DNA of 64,000 nucleotides, from positions 248,001 to 312,000 of the forward strand of contig JAAKBF010000049.1 in the NCBI GenBank assembly GCA_012656075.1, read 5' to 3'. The position numbers and the translations under genes are program-made. This DNA is from Phytophthora hibernalis (taxonomy: Eukaryota > Oomycota > Peronosporomycetes > Peronosporales > Peronosporaceae). Positions 1-11,970 of the stretch are shown piece by piece. Every line of letters begins with the position of its first letter. Within the stretch, counting starts at the first letter, position 1. Under the pieces are notes generated by a model. That model was not told the origin of the DNA. It worked only from the letters and a program-made list of their open reading frames with translations, and did no database searches.

Positions 1-1051
1 TTCATCGTGCACTTGAACTTCTCTCGTTTCGATATGGCGTTACTCGATAGGCTTTCCATTATCAGAAAATACGTCTGACCCATGTCGTCATTTGAACTCC
101 ACACGTGTTGTCATTCGGGTCGAGTACGCGATCTACCTACCTCAAGCAAGTCTTCAAGGTCACTCTCGATTGACTGCAAACGAGAGAAGAGTTAGCTACT
201 GCAACTAGTAGTTAGGACATTGAATTCGCAGAGTGTACCTCCGATCCAGTGGACTGATCCGACTCGGAGTCAGAGCTTTCATGTGTTTCCGATTGACTGC
301 TTGTGTCCGATATGTCCGGGGTAGAGGCGGGGTTGACATTGCCAGCGAGAGGAAGTTGCTCTTCTTGTAGCTCTAATTCGAGAGTGGCGAAACGAGAAAT
401 GAGCTTCGACATGGTAAAGTGTTGGTGGCAATACGCCACAAACTCCAGAAATAGAGCCGTTCTACATCCCCAGGAAGCGTCCAATTTACCTTAGCCGTAT
501 TGTGCTGCTCGCGTTTGACTATAAATGGCTCAGTCAGGTTTCAGTGTGGAAGGCCATTTCATTGGTGTTATCGCCCCACTTAAACCTTCAGTGGAATCGA
601 CCCAAGTTTCAGTGTCAAAATACAAGTTCAGTATAACACTCATAAAAGAATATAAAATTACGACTTACCAGCAAATACATGTATTAATTAAGTAATATCT
701 AAGTATGTTGCGTCAGCATGACAGATCTCGCCCACTTGATGCTACGAAACAAACAGAACAAACTCCACTTCGGCTAATGTACCAGTACATAAGCCAGGGA
801 CAATCCGAATGTTTTTCTTGTACGGTACCGGTACCGGTACAGCAGGTACGATAAACATAGTACGAGAAGAGCTTAATGTACGTTGTGCCGGTAAGCACAG
901 CAAACGTGCACAAGAGGAGTCCTTTGTGTGTGCGTCCAAGCCACGCTGGCACCCTCCCAGGGAGCATCACACGCAGCATCAACTCGCATTCCCGGATTTA
1001 CCTGCCATAAGCAACACCCTATCGAGTACTTCGTCAGTTTCAGGGGCCTCA
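1..1051. other. 5' region of S33 copy 1; no gene recognised
   Basis: No reading frame here looks coding. From about 660 onward the sequence is nearly identical, in inverted orientation, to the upstream flank of S33 copy 3 (about 42550 down to 42146), so it belongs to a segmental duplication. A short GGTACC-type simple repeat lies at about 823-840. An initiator-like motif, CATTCCCGGATTTACC, lies at 987-1002, about 50 bases before the protease start codon, and resembles the oomycete CATT..CAATTT start-site element. Bases 1-660 show nothing I can identify. Confidence 0.5.
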
Positions 1052-2841
1052 ATGCAGTTCTTCTACGCCATTTTACTGATGGCGATAGCCATATCGGCGA
1101 ACGGAGCATTCGCCAAGGCAAGTAAGACACCGAAGTGGATTTCCTGCCCTGAGAACACACTATCGAACGCAGGGAGCTCAAGTGGCGAAGACGCTGAGTG
1201 CGCTGTCTACAATGCGTTACTGTGTCACCCTGGAGTTTGCGAGACTCCGGAGGGTGTTGAGCCCACCATTGAAGTCTTCGTAAAACGTTTGCCAGCTACG
1301 GAAGCGGATCCAGAGGCTGCTCGTAATGTCTGGCTGCTCCAAGGCGGACCGGGTGTTTCATCTACCTCATGTAAGTTTGCCTACGTTCGTGCCAACACTT
1401 TTTAGAACGCTGAGAATTGACCGGATCTTGGTGCTTTTGTTTTTTGTGCGATAGTGGAGCCGATGATGGTGAGTCTTCATGCGCAGTTGGAAGGTGAAGT
1501 AAATGTGCACCTCATGGATCACCGCGGAACTGGGCGTAGTACCCGACTAGACTGTTCGGAAGCGCAAGAAGTCACCTGGCAAAATGACCTTGAGCCATCG
1601 GCAGTGGGTTCTTGTGCACATGAATTGGCTGCCAAGTACGGAGATCTGTCGGCCTTTTCCACGACGGGTGCTGTCACGGACGTCGCCTTTTCCATACAAA
1701 CGGTGAAGATACTATTGTGTACGGTTGGAGCTATGGTACAACACTGGCGGAAAGCCTTATGCATCTGGCCCCTCCTGATGTGACCGGATATGTTTTAGAC
1801 AGTATTTTGACGTCGTCCGGTGCACGCGAAAGTTTCAATTACTATTCAACCTGGGATACCGACTTTGGCGAGGTCGCCGACAAATTCTTGGCGCTATGCG
1901 AGCAAGATGAAGAAATTAGCACCCGTTTCGGGAAGAAAGGTTTGTCAGGAACGATCAAGCACTTGATCACGAAGTTTGACAAAGACCCAGAATCGACGTG
2001 CGCGAAAGTAATTGACGACTTTCAGTATGGCAATGTGACCTCGGGTATTGAGCCACCTTCGTTTTCACTGCGACATGCACTGGGAACAATGCTACCAGAC
2101 GAAAACGTGCGAACGCTTATCCCGGCGGTCGTATATCGATTGAATCGCTGTGCAATCAACGACATCTTTGTTTTGATGCAAATCATCTCAACATTGAAGA
2201 GTTACGTCAACACCCCAACCGAGGATGATGTCATGCTGCTCTTCAATCTCATCACGTATTCCGAAATGTGGGAAACCTCAGCACCGTGCTAAAAAAGCGA
2301 TTTACGGACGTGCTCATCTCCGACATGGGCGTCTACGATTTGACTGAACGCTACTGTACCTTCTCGAAAGAGGAGTCCAGGACGTGTGATAAATTCACCT
2401 TTGGCAGCTACGACGCCAACCCCATCATTTACGAGCGTGATGAATACTGGAACAAGCGTGCCGTTATCCCGAGCCAAGCTAGCGTGCTGTTGCTTAGCAG
2501 CAAGCTGGATGCACAGGCGCCACACAAGTACGTGGAGTACCTACTGGATGCTCTCGACGGTGACAACAAGGAGCTGATCACGTTCAACCACGCTGCGCAA
2601 GGCATAATGAGTGACTGGATGCAACTGCCTAGCCGTGGCGTCATGTGTGGCTTAGAGTTGCTCGTATCATACGTGAAGAATGGAGGAGATCTCGTCCTGC
2701 TGGATCAATCTTGCCTCGACGAGATGCCTGGGCTCAATTTGACAATTCCGACGGACTACGCGCACTACTACTTTCTCACGACTGACCGTACGACGGCAAA
2801 TTCGGCCCGAGACTAGCCACCGCCCCTTCGGACGAGCAGTG
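1052..2841 (+). pseudogene. S33-family secreted serine protease, copy 1 (frameshifted)
   Basis: Broken paralogue of an alpha/beta-hydrolase peptidase (S33, tripeptidyl aminopeptidase-like). It begins with a signal-peptide-like MQFFYAILLMAIAISANG and has the oxyanion-loop motif QGGPG, the MDHRGTGRST motif and the nucleophile elbow GWSYGT. Exon 1 is 1052-1370 and a GT-AG intron of 84 bases spans 1371-1454, in the same phase as the intact copy 4. A deletion of about 10 bases near 1696, a second lesion near 2288 and a third near 2787 break the frame. The triad His position reads Gln (HAAQG, against ATHG in copy 4), so this lineage may have lost activity before the frameshifts. The closest relative is copy 3 (40339-42145, minus); the two share their flanks. 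Whether a host-directed or extracellular protease role applied cannot be told from the sequence. Confidence 0.85.
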
Positions 2842-3095
2842 AGCCTAGATTCCAAAAGGAAGGTATATTAGACGCCTACGACCGACACCACTTTGTCAGA
2901 GACACTACAGAGTTCCCCGGCAAAGGGAAAGCCGTAATCAGTTATTTACCTAGCAAAATTAGTACATCTGTCACAAAGCCTTCCTCTACCGCGATACAAA
3001 TCCGTTTGGAAATCTTTTAACCTGGAAGAATTTATTAATCCCACCTTTCTCCCTTTGCCGGGTAACTCTGTACAGACAAGTTGACTCCACATCGC

Positions 3096-3250
3096 TCAGC
3101 ATGCTGTATTAATTTTCTCAATATCTTTCGGGAACAGGGACATAGAGTTTTTCCATCTAAAATCGTGCCTTGAAGAGTCCAATTCAAAAATACAGGTAGT
3201 ACAAAGCCGCGACTTCGCACGAACAGCTCTGGATTTTACTTTGAGCTCAA
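3096..3250. repeat. Fragment of dispersed non-coding repeat R2
   Basis: A short segment resembles parts of 4420-4500 and 40130-40200 (shared words such as GTTTTTCCATCTAAAAT and CCAATTCAAAAATACA). It lies just downstream of S33 copy 1. No coding potential is visible. The surrounding 2842-3095 and 3251-3419 also hold no recognisable gene. Confidence 0.5.
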
Positions 3251-3419
3251 CAAACTCAGTTTCAAAGTGAGTGTTTATAGAAAAATGGATTGGAATTCGT
3301 CGTACAAAATTCACTTCGTATTCATGTACGCCATTTTTGGATTGAATTGATTAGGAGATACTGATAGGAACGATACTCAAACGAAGGCGAAAAATAAGCT
3401 GTACTTCGAAGTACATGTA

Positions 3420-3750
3420 TTAGCAACCTGTTGGTTGAAGCAGTGTTGAAGGAATCCTAAATTCATCAATCTAGCATCACTTCGCTTCTAATTAAACGGT
3501 TGGTACTTGTAACTATGTCAATTATGCCTGCGTATTTACTCAAACGAAACCCCTCCCAATGCGTGAAACTTTCTCACCATGTATCCATGGACACTGGGCG
3601 TAATAATTTCCCTAAATTTTGTTGGCCAAGATAGCTGTTCGTTCACACTGCACGAACGTGAATAATGCAATTTTAAATTTGTACGTTGTCTTGCATGAAA
3701 GTGAGGCAATGCAACGATGCACGCATATTCTTACTACATCTACACTGTAT
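3420..3750 (+). repeat. Dispersed repeat R1, left copy
   Basis: This segment matches, in inverted orientation, about 47618-48000. Shared landmarks are CACTTCGCTTCTAATTA, CTCAAACGAAACCCCTCCCA and CTTGCATGAAAGTG. It has no coding frame. With R2 (4080-4500) it forms a two-part block that recurs inverted at 46.2-48.0 kb, so R1 and R2 are probably pieces of one larger non-autonomous element or an old duplication. Confidence 0.6.
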
Positions 3751-4023
3751 GAATGCCGGACAATAACCAACATGGTGTGGTGTCATCATTTTTCTATTTG
3801 ATGGACACGCGCGTAGTGTATTCCAAATGATTGACTCACAGACGTAAACCGTTTGCCGTATTTCCGAACACCAATTGCACACACGGCTTGGGAAGCAGCA
3901 CAATGAGACTCTACATCCGCTAGCTAGCCCAAATCGACCCTTCAGTCAGACAGTTAGTCAACAACTTTCGGTGGACGCAGCACGATCTGCCTCGCCGACT
4001 TGCTTGCTTGGTTGATCGGAATT

Positions 4024-4059
4024 CACAACTATAATACCGGTGACGGTATTATAGTTGTG
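4024..4059. repeat. Perfect inverted repeat, 15-base arms
   Basis: CACAACTATAATACC at 4024-4038 is followed after a 6-base spacer (GGTGAC) by its exact reverse complement at 4045-4059. It lies between R1 and R2. A related half-site (ACTATAATACC) occurs near 46596-46606 at the edge of the inverted R2 copy, so it may be a fused pair of element termini. There is no evidence for a terminator or regulatory role. Confidence 0.7.
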
Positions 4060-4079
4060 TGTTACTCGAAGAAAAAAAT

Positions 4080-4500
4080 CAGGGATAAATCATCTGCTGC
4101 AGGTAAAATATGATTATAAGTGATATCATATCATAGAGGTGTGTTGTCCTAATCTTCTGCGGATGGGTCAACCGCCACAAATAAAATAATAATCGATCCG
4201 GTTATCAAATTTAGCAGGGTTTTAAAGCCTATTCGTTGAAGTATTCAAATCGTATTACGAAAGGTATCATAAATGCAAGGATTCAGACCCCGTTGCAATC
4301 GGTAGACTCTGGATATAAAATCCAGAGAACAGTGCAGGTTAGACTACTCACAATGTTTGGCAAGTCTGTATTGTTTGTGTAACGGAGACGATACACCTCC
4401 GCAGTCGATATCACCTCCCGGCAACAGGGAAATAAAGTTTTTCCATCTAAAATTGCGCCTTGCAGATTTTCGCTTATTTCTGAGTCCAATTCAAAAATAC
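4080..4500 (+). repeat. Dispersed repeat R2, left copy
   Basis: Non-coding repeat matching about 46215-46560 in inverted orientation (shared words TAAATCATCTGCTGCAGGTA and GGATATAAAATCCAGAG). A partial copy lies at 40020-40220. It contains a small palindrome around CTCTGGATATAAAATCCAGAG. The following stretch, 4501-5637, has no recognisable gene; 5030-5160 is rich in GAGCCC/GGGCTC words but shows no coding signature. Confidence 0.55.
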
Positions 4501-5637
4501 ACCATTTCCGGTCAAGATGCAAAGTTTTTCAAGCAAGGTGCTACATAACAGTTGATGGATTTGGACCCGGGAAAAGGGTTGCATTTTGATTTTGATACAA
4601 TGCTCAAGATAAAAGCGACGAAAAACGGTCATCCACATCTGAAACCCAAACTTGCAAATCATAACTCTACACATGTTTTCTTGTAATAAATAATAATAGT
4701 CCACGAGAATGGTTTGCAACTTGCATGTGAAGGATTAGGGGAGCATTTGCAAAAAAATGAAAAATGAATTTGGGATGTTTTATCCTATGCCCGAATTTGG
4801 ATGCCTTTTGACACGCCAATTTGAGCACCAAGGACTGCGAATTGGCTCTTTTTGACCACATTTTGGAATCTACGGTCGAAAACTCTTATAGCTAAATGTC
4901 ACTATAGGTTTTTGCTCATTTATACATCACAATCGACGGCGTCATTCTGGCCCAATGACTAAGGTCCAGTACAATAGACACGCCTGGTTTTGCAGGGGTC
5001 TGTATACTACAAGGAAGGGACGAACCGAGCCCGAAACCGGACTCCCTCTCCTAAGGGAGCCCGCATTTCGAGGGAACCGGGCTGTCTGAATAGTTGGGCT
5101 CCGTTCTAAACCAGGAAGCCCAGCTTTACCAAAACCAGGGCTCCTTAATTTAGCGCGGTTCAAAGTACGACGGCACCCACAGCTGCGCCCGAACCAAATG
5201 ACTGGCGCGCACCCCACCCGATGAGAAGGCCACTAAATCACCACCCAAAAGCGTTCTAAGCGGCTAGCTGCATCATTGACGAAAACGAAAGCACCAGCTA
5301 CAAATCCACCTAAGAAACCCACGAAAAAGTAGCATGCAGAAGACGCGAAGACAAAACGGCGTGATCTTGCTGCATTTGACAACGGTTGGGCTCAACAAAA
5401 CCGTACCGGTGAGTGATGTGGTAGTGGCGGCTAATTCGCAGTAGGATGTTGGTTCTCACGCTTACTTTCTATGATAGCCGTCGACGGACAAACCGCGAAG
5501 CCACCTCAAGTCACGCCGGCAATAGCCCCACCCTCGGATATGAACCACATCCTGAACAGTATAAACTTTTGCTGTTATTCTGACACGTTGTGCATATGAA
5601 TCGTTTGCTGACTTGGATTGTTTGTTATCGTAAGGAA

Positions 5638-5885
5638 ATACTGACATGGATACCCCTACAACTGCAAATGCTGACACGTCAGGTTTACCAAGTAAGATTA
5701 ATGCTGACACAGACACTACTCCTGCAAAGCTGACGAGTTGAGTATAACGACGGTGGATAATGCTGACATGGTCACCGCTCCCGCTACTGTGAATGATGTC
5801 ACATCACGTTTACCAAGCCAGATTAATTCTGACCTGGGAATCACTTCTGTGAATGCTGACGAGTCAATCATAACGGCCGTGGCAT
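5638..5885 (+). repeat. Tandem duplication of about 122 bases in a degraded coding region
   Basis: Bases of about 5639-5758 and 5760-5882 are two diverged copies of one unit (shared CTGACATGG, CGTTTACCAAG-like and AGATTAAT words in the same order). In one plus-strand frame the units encode Thr/Ala/Asp-rich peptides resembling each other (NADTSGLPSKINADTD against VNDVTSRLPSQINSDLG). The unit sits just upstream of the acidic N-terminal part of the PiggyBac relic and may be its decayed repeat tract. Confidence 0.55.
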
Positions 5886-5899
5886 GGCCATCGCCCCCA

Positions 5900-7232
5900 C
5901 TGATGAGGCATTGGACCAGTCAAGCCTTATTGAGGGGAGTGTAAGTAAAGAATCAGGTGTTGGATTTGAAGATGGAGCTTATGGACCCGGCAACGACGAT
6001 GATAGCAAGGAGGACGGGCCGGACGTGATCATCGAGGAGGAGTAAGAAAAAGCTACGATTGATGAGGAAGAAAAAGATGAAGAAGCTCATTCAAACCCCG
6101 CTGACGATTCGCGACGTCGGCTACAAGACGCAGGTGGCTCCTCGCCGCTTTGCTTCGACTTTTTCGACAATCTCGACCCCAACATAGTCGATGGGAATGG
6201 TGATACCTACTTGGAGACGGATGGTAATGATAAAGATGATCCAGCGGAGTCAGCCAGCGCTGATGAGGACAGGGTCGCCGAGAACTGAGAGCTCAGAGAA
6301 TGACAGTCTTCGACGAGAGTTGAGTCATGTTGCAAAGCTGATGGACGAATCTGAACGGGAGCATGTGCACATAAGTGTTCAAGGTGGGTTTTTCGTTTTT
6401 GTTAAGCTGACGTGTACAGAATCGAACTACGATATTACGTTGACAGCGTCATCGGATGTCTACAATGATGACCAGCTCAATAAGATGAAGGCGGACGGCT
6501 GGGATGTGTTGCCAGACAACATGGCCGCTACAATTGTAGACGACCCGGTGGTGGTCAAGATGTATGATGGGTACTGTGGGACATCGCAAAATAATATGTC
6601 GCATCGAAGACACCTCTCCAGCTATTCTAGTATTTCTTATCGAAGACCTTTTGGCGTCAAGTGGCGACTCAAACCAACATATACTGGAAGCACACGCGGA
6701 AACAAGACTTCAAAATGCAGAGGCGAAGGAAAGCAGTGTCACGCATGGAACACAGCGTACTAGAGCTACATTACTCAGAAACCTTGAGAAATTCCAAAGA
6801 ATTTCACCTCATGAAGTTGTGCAATCGATTGGATTGATGCTCATTCATGCTCGGAGCTCGTGTAAGATAATGGATCAACATTGGTATACCTAAGAGGTTG
6901 GGATGCTTCCAACTGGAACCTTCAACAACGTCATGAAAGGCGACCGCTTTCGCGAGAGCTCGAGGTTCATCCACTTAACGGATAACACCGACCCTGGTCC
7001 TTCAGCAGACCGAGTCTGGAAGATACGATCGCTTTTGTCGGTGCTTGAGAAGAGCTTCAAAGAAGGCTATCTTCTTGGATCCCGTGTTGCTATCGACGAA
7101 GGTGTTCTTCTATTTCACATCTTGCCGGAACCCTACAAGAACATTCATGAAAGACAAGACGCACAGATGGGGTTCTAAATGCGTCATGACTTGTTACGCG
7201 GAAACGGGATACTGCAAAATGTACGTATACTG
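5900..7232 (+). pseudogene. PiggyBac-like transposase relic (DDE_Tnp_1_7)
   Basis: Decayed plus-strand transposase. An acidic N-terminal region (about 5930-6300) is followed, in shifting frames, by the oomycete PiggyBac signature region (MYDGYCG at about 6560), a region ending ISPHEVVQSIGLMLIHAR (about 6800-6855) and the core start GTFNNVMKGDRFRESSRFIH (about 6918-6977), then DRVWKIRSLLSVLEKSF and IDEGVLLF, the region holding the first catalytic Asp. A stop precedes MLPTGTF, and a frameshift near 7175 moves the end (KCVMTCYAETGYC) to another frame. The match ends at about 7232, where a LINE fragment begins. The rest of the catalytic core is missing, so the element cannot be autonomous. Confidence 0.8.
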
Positions 7233-8639
7233 ACTGAGCGGTCACCTCACTTTATGGCGGTGAGCGGTCAGTTGGAAGGCGTACAGCTGATTGTGGACAA
7301 CATATACGCTCCCATTTGACAGCGGACAGTGAGCGCTTCCTCAGTGGAATTTGCGGAGGGTGCAAGGGTTATTGTAGGGAGCGACTTCAACTTTTGATGA
7401 TCAGGCTGATAGCAGCTACTTACGAAAGATGCTATCAGATGGATCAGCAGCATTACAGGAATTGCTAGCGATCTGGGGCCTGACAGACCCGGTTGCATTG
7501 CGGCGACCAAATGTTGGACCCCACAGATTCTGACCAAGCATCATCAAGACATTCCCACCAACACTTATACTGTGCCAGTGCATGGGTAAGCCACGGCTCG
7601 CTAGGATGGATGCTACGTATCAGCGGCAGTCTTAGACTGGGCAGCAGATGGTGACGTGGTAGAGCCGGAGGTCGACGTAGATCACAAAGGTGTGAAGCAT
7701 CATCTCATCTCGCCCAGCGACTTGATCCGGGTCTGGCGTCTGGCAAATGTTTTACCGGTATACGCGAAGAAAGTGGTACTGGAACAAACGAAGGAAGTAC
7801 TCCAACAGTTCAGGAAGAGACTGGAAATGGAGGACCACACGGTGGAGGAATATGTGGCCGAGTTTGATAAGCTCAAGCATGATGTAGTTAATATGATGCT
7901 CCGCCTTGAAAAGGAACGCAAACAAATCGAAACGGGCAGTCTCAATCAAAAATTGAAACGCCTGCTACGGCAGCAGCCCCGGTCAAGCGAACAGGAGCAG
8001 GAACTGAGTCCGCATATGGACAATATCACGGATCTGCTTGACACGATGACCCTGGAGACGGTTGCAGGGCAAACATGGGCAGCTAGATTACGAGCTGCTA
8101 TTGCAGAGTGCAAACGAAAGCGAGCCTTCTTCAACCAGCAACGGCGTTTCAACGAAGGGAAGTCGACTCGGCAGATGTTTTGTAGAGTTTCCAGCAAGTT
8201 CCAAGACAACACTATCCGGCGACTCGACCATGTGGAGGAGCAGCCATATCGTGGCATGCATGACAAGGCGGATACTTTGGCTGATGCATGTACTTCAGCA
8301 ACCCAGATCGAAGCATGATGACATCGAAGACGTTGTCAAATGGATGGAGGCCCCGGCGGAATCGTCTTGCGAGCAGACAGCGACGCAAGACCCTATCACG
8401 GCGGAAGAATTATTCGCAGCTATCAAAGCTTGCAAAGCGGGGAAGCAACAGGATCTGACAGGCTTGGAAATGATTGGTATCTCAACTACGAAGCTGATCT
8501 CACCCCCATTCTTACAATCCTGCTGGGACTGTGGTACAGCTCAGGCTGTTTTCCAGCATCATTTATGGATGCAGATATCTTTTGTCTTAAGAAAGAAGGA
8601 AAATAGAGGAATGCTCTCAATTACTGCCCACAGACCCTA

Positions 8640-9510
8640 CTGAATATTGACTACAAGGTGCTAACACGTAACCTTGCGACGCGCATTCGCCCGACGTTAC
8701 CTGATCGTATTCATCCAAATCAAAACAGATTTGTGCCTGGCAGATCCATTCATCAGACTTTGCGGCATTTTGAGGCTGCTCATAAAATGGTTCTGGCAGA
8801 TCCAGATCAACCAGAGGCACTCGCAATGCTGCTGGACTTAAAAATAGCGTACGACTCGCTGGACCAGGAGTATATGTTGAGCGCACTACGAAGACATGGC
8901 TACCTTGAGCAATTTGTCCAGGCTGTACAAAACACCCATGATGGGACACACGTACGGTTCCTGGCGAACGGAGGCAATCGCGGAAGATCGAGGTAACGAG
9001 TGGAAAACGTCAGGCTTACCCGCTCGTACCTGTGCTGTCTATCTTAGCATTGAGCCTCTTTATCGCAAGGTAGACAGTGACGCTAGTATTACTGGCATTG
9101 TCATTCAATCTAATGCCGGGAAACTGGAACTGCGAGTTGGCGGGTTTGCGGACGACCCTGCGGTGTACCTACGAACAACCACAGAAGTCGCGGCAACACG
9201 GTACATTACGGATCGCTTTAGAAAAACCTCAGGACTGCTTCTCAATGATGCCAAGACCATAGTTAATGCCCTCAGAGGCTGCCGACCAGATACCAAGCTA
9301 CCACTCCCATTAACATATCAACAGGACGGAATATCAAGGCGATATCTTGGTATTCAAGTGGTGTGTGGACTGTCACCAGGGCGATTTTGGAAAGTCGCAG
9401 AGGCGCAACTAAGAGCTCCAATCCAATTAACGAGCCTGAAGACCACGACAGTGGATCAGAGGAGCATGATCGTGGCAGCAATCTTTATCCCCAAGCTAGC
9501 GTACATATAA
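8640..9510 (+). pseudogene. LINE 1 reverse transcriptase domain (degraded)
   Basis: RT landmarks are visible across two overlapping frames: HPNQNRFVPGRSIHQT, LLDLKIAYDSLDQEYML (motif A, catalytic Asp) and VGGFADDPAVY (motif C FADD, both Asp present). The GIRQGCP-type motif B is destroyed by a frameshift near 8990. The C-terminal thumb-like part reads to about 9510. No intact protein is possible. Confidence 0.85.
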
Positions 9511-11334
9511 CAGCATGACTGACCCACGACCAAGACAATTAACATGTTCGAAAAAGAATTCGGAACTATGCTTGGCACGCTACGTTCTCGGAAGAGGTTG
9601 GGCGCACGAGGGCATGGATCGACGCACACCTAGCGGCATTGAACATAACTCAAGGTGGTCTTGCTATTCCAGGTCTAAGGTTAGAACTTCTCGCGACTGC
9701 AGCAGTGGCAGTGGGAAGGTGGACGATTGAAGGCACACCGGCACAGCATATAATTGGACATGTGTTTAATGCAAAAGCTGGTGTTATTCGGTCAAAAATA
9801 AAACCTCCGGGTAACGCCGAACAACCTACCTGCGCCTGCCGGAGGTTGCAGACGGAGGTCGACAATGTGACCAACAGGAAAACAGCTTCTTAGTCAATGC
9901 GGAGGACACAAGATTCACGAACAGTGTCCACAAATTCTCATCACTCTGTGGACACCGGCGGATGATTTTAAAGGACTGGTGATAACGCGGACGGGGAAAC
10001 ATACGACGTGGATGGCACGCAACTGATCGGGGCAGTCTTCGATGGCTACAGCTACTTGGGTAAATGACGGGGTGCGATGCTTAGAATGGCTAACGGAAGC
10101 GGTCCTACGGGACTTATACCTGTACCAAATTGATGTCAGCCAAGTGCAGGCGTCAACGTGGATGGAAAGGGTGAACGTTAGCCAAATGACACTATCTGCA
10201 CTTCTCATCTGGAGGTTGGACAGTTATGGGATCATTACGGTCACTTCCAAACCTAACCAGACAGCGACACGGGTGCAGACCTAGCTTGTCTAAGCTGATA
10301 ATGGCGCTGGTGGTCAACTAACCCACACTGCTCACACGAAAGTACATCAAGGAGGGGTCCGAATGTTGGCGACCCCAGTCGATCACCCTGACGTAGCGCA
10401 CGTGAGCCCGCAACGGGTGCTGCAGATTGCAGCGGGAACTGGACTACACATTGGAGGTAGTACGGTGGATAGTCCTTATGACATGACTTAACAACTGACA
10501 GCAGCATCTTACCCGGATGTGGAGGTGTTTTATAGCCACCCGCACCAACGCATCGCTCGCATGGCATGCTTATGGGTTGGTGGACCTCGATGCCCATATG
10601 ACAGGAAGCACTTCAAGCAGTACACCGCACATCCTTCTAGCACAAAGGCAAAATTGCAGGAGCACCAGAGGTAAAAAGTAGGTTAGGTCGGGCTGCTGAT
10701 CGGTTGGTGACGTTGGAGTGGACTAGAATTCGGAGAATCATGAGGCTGGGGCCATGCGGCGAGAAAGTCTCATACAGACTGAAAACACGATCGTTCTCGA
10801 TGTTCGACATACGCAACAACAGGATGGGGTGCCCACACACTGAATTTATGCATGAAGCTGATGTCGACGTCTACCACGTCTTGTGGTCGTGTCTAGCTGC
10901 TACAAAACTAAGGGCACAAATGGACAGCCATGGGATTAATGGCCGATCAAATTGAAGAAGCCTGCTTTGGGCTGACGCTGCCACAGATACCACAACGATT
11001 TTGGGAGATGGAAAGGAGGTCATGCCCAGATACGCCAGTTGTCTGGATGAAAAGACTAAGTTGGTCGAAGGCTGTTGGCGTCTCGGGGCAGCGCTCTACT
11101 TCCATGTGGTTTGGAGGTGGCGTTTACCATTCTTCGGCGAAATGAAAACGTAACTGAGCAGTATCACATGATGAGCTTCGCCACCAGGCCACGAGTGTTG
11201 TTTCACCATGCCCAAACACATATAGGTTCCCAAGCACGTGGAACTTATGGAGCACGCAACAGCGGTTGTCGCTTAGGTCCTAGAGGAAGACCGCCAATGT
11301 CTTCCTCAGCCTGTACAAACGGAGGGATGTAGCT

Positions 11335-11720
11335 ACATCCTTTTCTTTTATGGAGGATCCAGAGGTAACCCAGGGCCGGGAGGTGCAGGGACAGCCGTGG
11401 TACGCATTGTGGGGCGGTCCAGGCACTACCAAGTGGTCTGGGTGAGGAGTATGTCGACCACGAACAACGTTGCAGAAAATATGGGACTGTATGTGTGGTT
11501 GACGGCCTGCGGACAAATGGGCTATACCCCGGTACATGTGGTAGGAGATAGTGACATGACCATTAGGCAACATCGGGCCAGACACCCACCAAAAGCAGCT
11601 CATCTAAAGCCTCTTTATTGACGATGCAGACGGGAGATTGCGTCAGTAATGGTTCTTACATGGATCCACCACCGCAAAGAGCACAATAAGATGGCTGATT
11701 GACTGGCCAACCAGGACATG
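11335..11720 (+). pseudogene. LINE 1 archaeal-type RNase H domain
   Basis: Reads FFYGGSRGNPGPGGAG, then TTNNVAENMGL and VVGDSDM. Compared with the third LINE in this window (FFDGGSRGNPGPGG), the first catalytic Asp is Tyr, so the domain is probably dead. Stops follow LKPLY and KMAD. The adjacent KMADxLANQD-like end supports an RNase H C-terminus. Confidence 0.8.
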
Positions 11721-11970
11721 AACACGAAGCGTAGATGGCAAACTACAATAGAGGCGGGCCGAGCACATTTTGCACAATGGACACGGGTCAATGAACTGGA
11801 GGAAGGAGACGTCGGAAACTGGCATTTCGAATACGGTATAATCGGGGTGCTAGTGCAGTCCCTTAAGGACTGGACAGGAGGATCGATCTGCTACCAACAG
11901 AACGGTGCCCAAAAGCTGATTGCTGGTCAAGAGGCAGACGGCAGAACAGATATAGGAGGTCGTTAGTGAT

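Larger units (their letters stand above)
7233..11970 (+). mobile_element. 5'-truncated non-LTR retrotransposon (LINE) 1
   Basis: Plus-strand LINE lacking its 5' part. Order: tail of an APE-type endonuclease (about 7235-7390, ending VIVGSDFN-like), a linker ORF (7656-8318, coiled-coil-like and ending MHDKADTLADA), reverse transcriptase (8640-9510), a Cys/His-rich MGCPHTEF..HVLWSC motif (about 10820-10890), and a C-terminal archaeal-type RNase H (about 11340-11720). Stops and frameshifts interrupt it throughout. Its start coincides with the end of the PiggyBac relic, the usual outcome of truncated target-primed integration. Elements of this build (endonuclease, RT, archaeal-type RNase H) occur in oomycete L1-like and Utopia-like groups; I cannot assign the clade by eye. 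Confidence 0.85.

Noticed and set aside
4942..5217. 91-codon minus-strand ORF with Gly/Arg/Pro-rich sequence
   Set aside because: Comes from GAGCCC/GGGCTC-rich repeat DNA; no motif and no neighbour support.
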